This document shows, piece by piece, positions 1-12,400 of a DNA stretch of 64,000 bases; positions within the stretch are counted from its first letter, which is position 1; each line of letters opens with the position of its first letter. The stretch covers positions 24,982,070 to 25,046,069 of the forward strand of contig NC_092671.1 of the NCBI RefSeq assembly GCF_964355755.1, written 5' to 3'. The position numbers and the translations under genes were made by a program. The stretch comes from Antedon mediterranea (taxonomy: Eukaryota > Echinodermata > Crinoidea > Comatulida > Antedonidae). The notes beneath the pieces were generated by a model. The model did no database searches. It saw only the letters and a list, made by a program, of their open reading frames with translations, and was not told where the DNA came from.

Positions 1-2336
1 ATGTTTTTGTATCAAAGATCAGAAGCCTAGACCTTTGCTTGTTTATGCATCCTGACAAGAAAGCTGTGAAACGACATAAACAGTCCCAAAGCAACATTAC
101 ACATTAACAACATTCGCATTTCTGGAGTGTATTAACAGTTTGTATTAGGTGTTGTTACATTGCCTCAGGACCTTTTCATTGACTATTCATTTCAGTTTAT
201 GTGTTAAACTTATTAATAAGATGTTTAACATTCCCTTTGCTAGTTAAGTTGTCAGAGAACATGCCTGGATTAGACAATGCAAATTGGCAAGGTAATGGTT
301 AAGAAGAAAATAATTAGTGATCATACTATTAAATAACTAACTACTATTCATACATTTGTAAATGTATGTGAATAAATAATTTTATATCTAAAAGATATTG
401 TTCAATTCAATTCAAAAAGCATTTATTTACGTCCAAAGACAAAAAGTAACAAAACAATAATGATATTGATGATGGATGAAGGCAGGATCCCGAAAAGATG
501 AGAATCTTGTGGCGGGATTGCCTTTACAAATTAATTAAAAATAGATATTAAATAGGTTGATAGGTTGTTGTAGAAGAGGGAACCAACAGACATCTATGAT
601 TGTAGTGGGGCAAGAGTCAAGAATCAATAATCATGACTAAGAAGGGCACTCTGCCTATAGTATAATTCCCTTACATAAGATCTCCACGAGGAGTTTGGAG
701 TCTTTGTGGGCCTAAGTCGCAGCCGTGTTCTGCATTATTTATTTATTCTGTCTTTATACTGAATGACGCTTTCAGTGCTAAAGCGTTGATTTCCAAAGTG
801 GTTCAGAAGAGAACAATAAAAATAATTCAAAAGTTGAAATTGTCATAGATTTATAGTTTGTTTTATGTCTCATTTGAAATCGGCTAGGGATATAAATTTA
901 GAAAATCAAGCAAAATCTTTTGGGCAATAGCGGAGAAAGAGATATTTGTGTCAGCATGCTTCTCCCCGTTGTTAATTAGCTTTGTTTTAACCTTGAAACT
1001 TACTTTTGACAATTTAATCAAGCTAGCGGGTACAATTGCTTTTCACGCCTATTATGTTGTAATGTTTTAGTGGCAGTGATTTCAGTCACTTCTATTTTCA
1101 TCATCACAGGAATAGTAACGAATTATCTACTACTGCAATAAATTTGGTAACATTAGGTAACTCATTTGTTTGGGCCAGCACAATATTCTTACTTACACAA
1201 TGTTTGACAATATTTGTGTAAGTGGGCCTGGTCCAAATTTTTATTTAATAGAATAACAATTTAACTCACAGGTCTGTGTCCTTGTGTGAATGTTGCCACA
1301 AAAAACAATTTGCTTGATATTGTTTTTCAAAGCGAAAGGTAGGATCAAGTGCATTTTTTGTGATGGGAAATTGATATTTAATTCTTTCCTAATAGTGTAT
1401 TAATTGCTTCCAGTTTGTACTATGAATTTGTTAAGGGCATTTTAAGTTACACCATATTAAAATTTGGCCTCACACCTGAATTTGCGACTTGTGGGAAAAA
1501 GTGAAAGTGAGCGCCTTGATTAAGAAACAAAACAGTCTATTTATAAATGAGGAAGTTAGTTATTCAGCTAAATTGAATGTTTTCTTACAAATAAGGTGTG
1601 GTTTTGTGGCGATAATTTGAACGTGAAAATGTTGAAAGTGAAATTGCAAAGAAAGAGGATTTTCATTAGCCTTAACCTACAAAGACATTGTTAACACGCA
1701 ATTCACTTTCCAAGAGTTTCGTAATCATAATTAATAGAACAGCACAGGAACACAGAAAATTATAGAAAATTGTTTGTGTCTTTGGTTGTGTTTATGTCCA
1801 CTTCACGGAAATGAATTGTCAATTTTTATCATTTATAAACAAAATGTTCAATATTAATAATAATATATTGGGATTGTTAATGTCTTCTCAATTTTTCGTT
1901 GAGGTATTATAGTCCTCAAGCTTAACATGGATATGCCCTATGGACCCAGGACAGCAGCCAGAGTGCAGCGCCTACCCAAATCAGCACCAAGAGAAAAGAT
2001 CGGAGCCTAACATTGGAAACTTGGGTGGGAGAACCAGTGTTTCAACACAGTATGGTCATAATAAAGTTGATCTCCAGTTGGAGTTGAATGGATTAATAGC
2101 ATTATCATTTATTTATGCAGTTTCTTTAATTTGATAATTCAGTATTGTAAAATTATAGACATTGTATAATAGAAATAATATATGACTGCTGCTTGTCCAT
2201 CATGGAACCACCAACACAATCAAATTCAAAATTTAAAATATATTATATTATGTATTATCATCAGCAAAATCAGAATTAAAGTAAAATTATCTCCATTGTG
2301 TGTAAAATAATATAAGATATACACTCAACTCTCCCA
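1..2336. other. non-coding flank, probably ULK4 intron
   Basis: No recognisable host exon can be defended here. The stretch is AT-rich. Around 1940–2030 a short open segment follows a TTATAG at 1908–1913 and has a GT at about 2026, so it could be an unrecognised ULK4 exon, but I cannot align it to anything I know of the family. The location inside an upstream ULK4 intron is inferred from the first recognised exon starting in phase 0 at 6288. Confidence 0.4.
403..560 (-). mobile_element. possible 3' tail of a LINE (reverse orientation)
   Basis: On the minus strand the sequence ends in repeats of TTGAATTGAA next to an AAATAAATGC word. This is the style of 3' terminus common in CR1/L2/RTE-type non-LTR retrotransposons. 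No reverse transcriptase frame remains, so the call rests only on the terminal word pattern. Confidence 0.3.
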
Positions 2337-3510
2337 ATACCGGACACCTTTGGGCCTTATAAGTATGATACACATACTGGACACCTTTGGGCCTTAAAGT
2401 ATGATACACATACTGGACACCTTTGGGCCTTATAAGTATGATACACATACTGGACACCTTTGGGCCTTATAAGTATGATAAACATACTGGACACATTTGG
2501 GCCTTATAAGTATGATAAACATACTGGACACCTTTGGGCCTTATAAGTATGATAAACATACCGGACACCTTTGGGCCTTATAAGTATGATACACATACTG
2601 GACACCTTTGGGCCTTATAAGTATGATAAACATACCGGACACCTTTGGGCCTTATAAGTATGATAAACATACCGGACACCTTTGGGCCTTATAAGTATGA
2701 TACACATACCGGACACCTTTGGGCCTTATAAGTATGATAAACATACCGGACACCTTTGGGCCTTATAAGTATGATAAACATACCGGACACATTTGGGCCT
2801 TATAAGTATGATAAACATACCGGACACCTTTGGGCCTTATAAGTATGATAAACATACCGGACACCTTTGGGCCTTATAAGTATGATAAACATACCGGACA
2901 CCTTTGGGCCTTATAAGTATGATAAACATACTGGACACATTTGGGCCTTATAAGTATGATAAACATACCGGACACCTTTGGGCCTTATAAGTATGATACA
3001 CATACTGGACACCTTTGGGCCTTATAAGTATGATAAACATACCGGACACCTTTGGGCCTTATAAGTATGATAAACATACCGGACACCTTTGGGCCTTATA
3101 AGTATGATAAACATACCGGACACCTTTGGGCCTTATAAGTATGATACACATACTGGACACCTTTGGGCCTTATAAGTATGATAAACATACCGGACACCTT
3201 TGGGCCTTATAAGTATGATAAACATACCGGACACCTTTGGGCCTTATAAGTATGATAAACATACCGGACACATTTGGGCCTTATAAGTATGATAAACATA
3301 CCGGACACCTTTGGGCCTTATAAGTATGATAAACATACCGGACACCTTTGGGCCTTATAAGTATGATACACATACTGGACACCTTTGGGCCTTATAAGTA
3401 TGATAAACATACCGGACACCTTTGGGCCTTATAAGTATGATACACATACTGGACACCTTTGGGCCTTGTAAGTATGATAAACATACCGGACACCTTTGGG
3501 CCTTATAAGT
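2337..3510. repeat. 37-bp minisatellite, array 1 (about 32 copies)
   Basis: A head-to-tail tandem repeat with a 37-bp period. Each unit contains GGACACCTTTGGGCC followed by TTATAAGTATGATA, then AACATACC or CACATACT. Variation is restricted to a few columns: ACCGG or ACTGG, AAAC or ACAC, and CACCTTT or CACATTT. The phase of the repeat continues in array 2 after a 949-bp interruption, so both arrays were once one tract. Short open frames inside it come from the repeat itself and are not genes. Confidence 0.97.
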
Positions 3511-4459
3511 GTGTAGTCTGGGCTCCAGACAGAGTTTTTTCTTAATATTAGTAAAAATATAAATATTTTTGCACATATGGCGTTTCATACGTGTATTACT
3601 TGATTTTGGATACTCCGTCTGGGGAAACACGCAAAAGTCACGTGGTTTGACACCAAGAATTCTTGGTGCATAGATTATCCGGTTGACTAGTTTCAGCTGC
3701 ATGCGATTGGCTACTCACTCGTACACTGTTTTAATATTCATGTTTCAGAATTTCAAAGACTCAACAACTAAGAAGGTACGCATGCGCTATGTTACGTTTA
3801 GACAATGTGTACTTGGGTGCATTAATGAAAGTTTCTGAAGGCTAGAAATAATTTTATACCGTATGCCTAGTAGTAGTCTGGTAAAAATTTGATGGGATTT
3901 TTCCCAAGAAAACTCGTCTTGCTTCTCCGCAAATCAAACATTGAATGGATCATTTAATATTACGCGGAGATAATTTGATTTAATTCCCACCCAGACCCTG
4001 TCCTGTTCTGTGTAGTGTAGCCCTGTCTGTTGTGTGTGAATCCTGTTGTGTGCCGGTGGTGGTATATAGGTCTACCTTATTGGCGTTTTATTTGGCAGGT
4101 CATACGTGCGAGTTAAGTAGGACCTACGAAGGAGGCCTAGGCTAAGGACTAAACAATTAATAAACAAAACAACTTGGCAACACGATTTCATATTTCAACA
4201 GTCTCGATCGTACATTCAGCACTGTACGTACTCGATCTTTTTCATTTTGAAACAAAATGATCATTGGTTTATCCATATTTACATACCGCCCGCCCCATAT
4301 AGCCAAATACGGTATGATAACCTACGTCATTCTTATCGGATGTTTGCGGTCTGCAAATCGATTTCTATACGTGTTTCACAAGTCTGTATTTTCAGACAAA
4401 AATCGCGGCCGAAATAAAAACAAATAAATAAAAAACAATACAGACTTGGGGCAAGTCTA
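3511..4459. mobile_element. 949-bp insertion splitting the 37-bp minisatellite
   Basis: Unique sequence interrupts the array. At the left junction the array reads ATAAGTGTG, overlapping the insert start by a few bases; at the right junction it resumes ATAAGTATG at 4460. About nine bases of the repeat unit are therefore duplicated across the insert, as expected of a target-site duplication with one mismatch. The insert ends form a weak inverted match, TAGTCTGGGCTCCAGAC on the left against TAGACTTGCCCCAAGTCTG (reverse complement) on the right. No transposase frame is present. A target duplication of 8–9 bp would fit hAT-like or Mutator-like elements, but the family is not determined. Confidence 0.55.
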
Positions 4460-5960
4460 ATAAGTATGATAAACATACCGGACACCTTTGGGCCTTATAA
4501 GTATGATAAACATACTGGACACATTTGGGCCTTATAAGTATGATACACATACTGGACACCTTTGGGCCTTATAAGTATGATAAACATACCGGACACCTTT
4601 GGGCCTTATAAGTATGATAAACATACTGGACACCTTTGGGCCTTATAAGTATGATAAACATACTGGACACCTTTGGGCCTTATAAGTATGATAAACATAC
4701 TGGACACCTTTGGGCCTTATAAGTATGATAAACATACTGGACACCTTTGGGCCTTATAAGTATGATACACATACTGGACACCTTTGGGCCTTATAAGTAT
4801 GATACACATACTGGACACCTTTGGGCCTTATAAGTATGATACACATACTGGACACCTTTGGGCCTTATAAGTATGATAAAATTACTGGACACCTTTGGGC
4901 CTTATAAGTATGATAAACATACCGGACACCTTTGGGCCTTATAAGTATGATACACATACCGGACACCTTTGGGCCTTATAAGTATGATACACATACTGGA
5001 CACCTTTGGGCCTTATAAGTATGATACACATACTGGACACCTTTGGGCCTTATAAGTATGATACACATACTGGACACCTTTGGGCCTTATAAGTATGATA
5101 AACATACCGGACACCTTTGGGCCTTATAAGTATGATAAACATACTGGACACCTTTGGGCCTTATAAGTATGATAAACATACCGGACACCTTTGGGCCTTA
5201 TAAGTATGATAAACATACCGGACACCTTTGGGCCTTATAAGTATGATACACATACTGGACACATTTGGGCCTTATAAGTATGATACACATACTGGACACC
5301 TTTGGGTCTTATAAGTATGATACACATACTGGACACCTTTGGGCCTTATAAGTATGATACACATACTGGACACCTTTGGGCCTTATAAGTATGATACACA
5401 TACTGGACACCTTTGGGCCTTATAAGTATGATACACATACTGGACACCTTTGGGCCTTATAAGTATGATAAACATACTGGACACCTTTGGGCCTTATAAG
5501 TATGATACACATACTGGACACCTTTGGGCCTTATAAGTATGATAAACATACTGGACACCTTTGGGCCTTATAAGTATGATAAACATACCGGACACCTTTG
5601 GGCCTTATAAGTATGATACACATACTGGACACCTTTGGGTCTTATAAGTATGATACACATACTGGACACCTTTGGGCCTTATAAGTATGATACACATACT
5701 GGACACCTTTGGGCCTTATAAGTATGATACACATACTGGACACCTTTGGGCCTTATAAGTATGATAAACATACCGGACACCTTTGGGCCTTATAAGTATG
5801 ATACACATACTGGACACCTTTGGGCCTTATAAGTATGATACACATACTGGACACCTTTGGGCCTTATAAGTATGATACACATACTGGACACCTTTGGGCC
5901 TTATAAGTATGATACACATACTGGACACCTTTGGGCCTTATAAGTATGATACACATACCG
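4460..5960. repeat. 37-bp minisatellite, array 2 (about 40 copies)
   Basis: Same unit as array 1, resuming in register after the insertion. Units with ACTGG and ACAC predominate here, whereas ACCGG and AAAC predominate in array 1, showing local homogenisation. The array ends at ACACATACCG before unique sequence at 5961. Confidence 0.97.
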
Positions 5961-6287
5961 TAATGCATACTAAATATTGTAGAACCCGTATTAACACCTT
6001 CGACACCCAATAAGTTGTCCCCGTCATTAGTTGTGACCCCTAAATAAAGGTTAGCTGTAGTGTTAAAATATTGCCCATTATTCTTTTCACAGTTTACCCT
6101 TAACATGGTTGTTTCAAAATAAGGGGTTACTTTTTATAGCAAATGCATACTTTTCTCTACACATCTGTTTACTGTCATTCTTATTTACACTAATTTTACA
6201 TGCATATATAGGACGTCATGCACTTCTTGTATATATATACGTTTTAATTACTTTCTTTTAAATGTCGTCATATTTTGTTTTTTGTAG

Positions 6288-6449
6288 GAAGACGCTCCCG
6301 TCCAGCATTACGCTGCATTGATCTTTGCTAATGTTGCAACAACGGAGGGAATACACAGCGAAAAACTGTGCAGTAACGAGACTGCTCAACTTTTATGGCA
6401 TTTATTTACACACTGTACTGCTGATGCTTTGAAAGTTACAGCAATAAAT
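6288..6449 (+). CDS. ULK4: ULK4 exon (first in window)
   Basis: 162 bp, 54 codons, phase 0 at both ends. The acceptor is TTTTGTAG at 6280–6287 and the donor is GTAATT at 6450. It encodes EDAPVQHYAALIFANVATTE at its start and LLWHLFTHCTADALKVTAIN at its end, matching the ARM-like region of ULK4. The preceding exon was not found in the 6.3 kb to the left, so the upstream intron is long or the exon is too short to recognise. Confidence 0.92.
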
Positions 6450-9400
6450 GTAATTGACAATAATATTTTGTAATATGAATTTGAAATAAATATACTGTAC
6501 TGGTGACATCCCTTAAAGCTCAAGTACAGGCGTGAATTTTAAATGTAATATTTGGTTAATTGTACATAAATCGGAAATATGTGCAACAAAAAAACTTGAA
6601 TATCCCTTAAAATGGTAAAATACGCTACAAAATTTGGAAAAATTCTGCTATAAAAACATCAAAGACTTTTCTTTAGTACAGTAAGTTAGGTAGGTTAACC
6701 TAATGTAATCACATGTCTGCTGACTCCCTAGCAAGGGGAAAAAAGATTGGATAATTTTTTTCTAAAGCACGAAAATAAAAATCTGAAGTTGAATAAAACA
6801 AAAACACTAGAAACGTAAAATTCAAGTTATATTACCTATATTAAGCCATCTGATAACATGTTTTACCACACAGTTTATTTTTCATAGTATTTTTAAAATG
6901 TCTCTATATATATACAAAATTAATTTGTGTACAAAAGAATAGAAATTTTACTGTGTATTTATCTCCCCACTGATAAGTGCTTATTTTCAACAAGATCAAA
7001 TAAAATTCAAACAAAACATAGGGGAAACTATAGATCAATAATAATAATAATTATTGGAAAGTATGATCAATAGAAATGTGTTGCCCTCACCTGGCCTTAA
7101 GCATACATTGTACTATAAGGTACTATTATGTAATTGTATTCTTTGTTTATCTTTTTGTCTACCACAGGCATTGTGCAGGTTAACCAGACACTCTGTGTCC
7201 ATATTTCAAGCTGTCATTGATAAAGTTGGCCTACCTGTGATATTGGATGCATTTAATGTGACCATCAACAAAGTGCAACAAGCAATGGCCACCATGTTCA
7301 TAGCTTTACTGGTAGATGGTGTTCACTTGCAAAGAATCATTCATGATAAGGTGTGTATGTTAGAGAGAGTTTGTATGTTTGTTTACACAAATGTTTCTTA
7401 TATCAAAATGGAATTGCACTGGGAAAGTTTACGCTACATTTAAAAATTAAACTTCATCATAAAATTAAACTTCATCAATATGGAAGCCAAAATGACGTAT
7501 AAAATCTCCGGTTTTCAGTACATAGGCTACGTTAATGTCACCCTCCTCCATCTCTGTTGTTTGAATGATCTAAGATGTTGACAATGGAAGCTTTTACCTT
7601 TCAAAATTAAAACTAACGATCATCCCAATAGAATCTTTTAATTAAATTATTTTGTTGATCCAATAAAATTATAAACCTGTTTTTTAACTAATTTGAAATC
7701 TTTAATTGTTAACACGTTCACTGCCACGGCGTATTTATACGTCAAAAATTGTGTGTCGCTACTTGCCAAGACGTAATACTACGTCAAAATCGTAGCACTT
7801 TTGTATTGTATGTAGAATCGCTGGCAGTGGTGATTGGAACAGGAATTATCGCATGGCAGTTTATGAATGATGTACGTAAACGATAATCTAAAAATAAATG
7901 TCATATGTTTGTTTGTGTTTATTCCCTCATGCATTGAATATGGTTGATACGATGGCGCCCTCACACTCAATATAATCATCTCAAACATGTCATAAATTGC
8001 GCTAATAGTAAATAAAAATAATAAAGGATGAAATGATTCAGTGTGGTTTACTGTTTTTATCTCTCGATGATAGGGTGGGTCAGAGGATGGGGGTCAGATA
8101 TTGACCCCAGCTTGTGACGTCATTGGAAATAAATACTTTATCTACATCATCTTCATCGTCTGCCATAAGTATAGCTATAGCTTGGTCAGCACTAATGTTT
8201 CCCGCCATTGTGAAAAGCAATGTGGGCACTGATGTACCGCATGCACGTGGACAATGACGTATGAGCGTGGACAATGACGTATATGAACAGTTTGACCGAT
8301 TTTAGCGCGGAAAATTCCCGACGTATATTTACGTTCCTGGCAAAGTCAATAAAATTGTTGGACCATTGCCAGTGACGTATTTATACGTCTCAACGGTTTT
8401 TCCCGCCATCGTATTTTGAATGACATCATGATAGTCTGTGACCAGATGTTACACTTTCAAACTGTAATTTAATATGTAAACGGGACTTGGCACTGGGACA
8501 GAAATTACGGAAAATGCCTTGGCAGTCAATGTGTTAATATCATATTTGAATAATATATTTTAATGCTGAGATATACAGTATATATTACTAATTAATCAGG
8601 ATTACATGCTTTCTTTTTTCATGAATGGTTTTGCATTTTGGTTCACAGATCACTAAGGTATAATACATAAGAGATTAGTTATCATTGTTATCAGTAATCA
8701 AAATGTTGTCATCATCATTTAAAAAAATATCATCCCATTAGTCTGCTATAAATGTTTCTCAAATGTGTACCTTATTCACATTACTCTTTCATTTTGGTAA
8801 ATATGGGCAAAAGTATTTTTTTTTAACTGGTTTCACACTAAACTGAGCTTGTCCTGAAATGTGTACACTCTCCATTATAATTTTTTTTATCATTTAAAAA
8901 AAATGAAATGTTCTTTTTTTTAAATTAACTTTCTTATAAAAACTCTTTACTAAAAGTTAAAAATAGAGTTGAACTTAATTTTAACTTTGACAAATTTCTC
9001 ACTGGCTTTCTGCCAAAGCCAGCCACATCCATTAGTAGTAGTTCAAAATGCTTTGCCAAGTTTTATAAGCTGTAGACCTATTACAAATTAGATTTTTCCT
9101 TTATTTTGTCAGAAATTTCACCTGCTATGTTTAAATTACATAACTACATATAAACTATAACAAAACATGTTTATAAATTTATATGAAGATATCCAGTTGT
9201 TTACATGAATGTTTATATATTAATAGTCCCATTCACGTTCGCCACAAAAGAATCGAGAGGCAATACTTTCAAGAACAACATTTCGTGGTCACCCATGATA
9301 GGATCCGCACTTGCTCAGTGGTTGACATGATTGATAACCTCGCAAGCTAATAATTTCAAATTTTAGAGTGGGTTTATTACTTAGTAATTATCAATTATTA

Positions 9401-12400
9401 AATTAATTTTGTTGTTGCAAGTATTTAGTAGTGTAATCATTTTACGCTACCATACTTTCATTTTTACACTCTAGACAAATGGTGTAAACATGTTCTCTTC
9501 TTGTTTTGCTAACTCACCATCAGGGAATCATTACCTTTATCCCGTAATTAACACACGGTCTTAACTACTTTGTTCCGGTTTTTGTGGTTTTTCGAAATAG
9601 AAAAACACACTGCCCTCTCTTGAAATTACTTTCTATGGGATGATATTCTATTTCACAGAAAATTCAGGCTCTTTGATGCAGCATTGAGATATTTAAGTTC
9701 ACTATAATATCTCTATGGACATAAGGCTAATTGATATTAGTTTGTTAGTTTTTTACATCTGTTTTGCCAAAATCATGCATTGCCATTGTTATTTGTTGTT
9801 CATTAGTTATTTATTTTAAATTTGATTATTGTTCAGCTTCTTGAAGTACTGTTAATTAGAGATACCAAATTTTAATTAGTGTTTTGTAACATTTTCATAT
9901 TCAAATACAAAACATTTATTCCATTTTTAGACTGAAGCCCACTAAATATTTTGTTTTTGATGTCTTTTATAACCAATATAAAATATTATAGGATGTCTTA
10001 TGCTACTTGTTTTACTTCACCTAATTAGCACATATTCACAGATCTGATAAATATATAATATTTTTGTATATCTTAAACACCACTTTCCATTGACATTTTG
10101 CAGTAGATTTACTTGTTTTTGCTTTAACCTCACCATCAAATATTTACAAATAAAATGTGTTTTATAACATGTTTCTATTCACAATTTAACAATATTATGC
10201 TGTATTTTATATATAAATCCAAAGGCAAATTAAAAAATGGCAATGCTGTGGGTATCAGTGGCTAGATATCAATGGAGATACAAATAAAATAAGCAAAAAC
10301 CTAAAATCAAAACGATTAAGTAAAACAGCCATAAATAAATTGAAGAGCTTTCAGTGTATTTGGTACAGTATATATACATATATGTTATGTATTTATATTT
10401 AATAATTAAACGCTGTGAATAAACCTCTGTATCCAGAGCAATGTACCATTCATAACTAGAACACTGGAGAGAGACACCATTCACATCAATCTAGCAACAC
10501 CAGAGTTTTTAAATATAAAAAACCTTTAATACTGCCCATATGTCGCTATGAATAATAGTAATACATTTAGATAAATGCTGAGGATCACCTACTAACCCTA
10601 AAAAACACTGGTGTCTGTACCTTCCACATTGCGTTCTTGGTGTGTGTCCTCTGTGCATTTGTGGATTGTGAAAAACGGATAATGCATCATCACATTAAAT
10701 GGTATTTCTACTTTTACCTTATTATTGAAATAAAAGCAATTCATACATCAAGACAGCTATAATAAATCAATAAAAACACAAATCAATTCCAGATTACGGA
10801 AAACTAAACTAAATCATAATACAAATATATAAATTACACAAAACACAAATTTTCTAAAACTACTTTTCTCCGTTGTGTACAGCAGAAAAGTTGTTAATGT
10901 GTCAATAGTATCCAAATAATGAATTTTTATGAGTGATGGTGAGAATTATTTCAAGAGTTGAAAAATTGTTTGTTCTATTTTTCATCGAATAAAATATTCT
11001 GTCCATTCAATGAATACAAAACATTCATTATTTGTTTTATAATACACCTACTTTTATTCAATTTATTTATTGTAAATCATTGGCGAATGCAAGGTCGGGA
11101 AGCTAGGCCATTTAAAAAGCCAACTTTAGATGCGGAGTAGTTATAGACGGTATTCAAGTTGATAAACCTCTGTATACAGAGCACAGGAATTTTCACGTTT
11201 CTTCACATTTTACTGAAAAGATTTGTTAGAGAAACCACTTTACTTCATCATAGTATGATGTTTGGAGATTGCCATGATAATTGCACATAATTAGTACTTG
11301 AAATATTGTCTCTGTAGACATAATTTACGGGCGTCATAGGTATAATTAATTACATAACTTTTTCAATTGTGTTTTTTTTCCCATAATCATTGAGGATTAG
11401 AATTTGAATTCTGTCTATAGTATCAGACGACGTATGTGGTATTTGGATGTGCTTATTAGACCTTGAAATTAGCTAGCAACATTTCAGCTTCAACTTTTTA
11501 TTTTTTTTATAATGCTATGGCTTTATTGATTCTTATTTGTAGTTTATATTCTTTATTTTTTTTATATAATGCTATGGCTTTATTGATTCTTATTTGTAGT
11601 TTATGTTCTTTTTTTATTACAGTAAATTAATTTTCTTTTTGGTATTAAAATAATAGAAATTTTCAGCTTATATACTTGCTTTTTGTTGTTATATAATTTA
11701 ATTTAAAGATAATTATTTCATTATAGTAATGGGCACTATTGGACATTTTTTAATAAGCAATAGTCTTGTAAACTTCTAACAATACTCCTGTTTCAAACTT
11801 TTACAAATTTGTTACAAATAAATTTGTATTTGTTTGGGTTTTTTTGATAGCAGACTATTCAATGTTTGATTTCATTTCAGAAACCTGTTTTAATTCTTGA
11901 CATTTATCATATTTTTAAAGGATTTAGTTGTAAAGTTAATGAAGCTACTTGATGGAACATCAGTCATTACAAGAGCTAAAGCTTTTCTAGCCGTGATGGA
12001 GATTATGAAATCCAGTACAGATATGATATTAGTTGCTTGTCAGGCTAGGTAAGTTGAGGGCAGTAAAACACTTTTTATAGTTCTCAGAACATTTTGTACA
12101 ATATGCCAATTCGCATTGAATTCTTGCAGAAGGAATACACATCAATAAGTTTTAATAAAAAAAAAATTATATCACAAGTTAAATTTTAAATTTGTCACTG
12201 GGCAGTACAATATTTTCACCCTATTTCAGTTTCATAGAACTGGCGTTAAATAAAGAGAATATTTTATGAGTTGGAAGATTGACTAATTGGCGGAGTAAAT
12301 AGAACAGTCAGTCTTTTAAGGAATTAAAATAATAATTCTTATTTCACTCTTTTTCCAATTTTTTAACACACTACCGGTATATAGTATACTTTTATTAAAT

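Noticed and set aside
3355-3702. 115-codon minus-strand frame
   Set aside because: It is partly generated by the 37-bp minisatellite (repeated CPVC-SYL strings) and partly by the insert; no family match.
5864-6106. 80-codon minus-strand frame at the edge of the minisatellite
   Set aside because: The C-terminal half is translated repeat and the rest has no recognisable domain or splice support.
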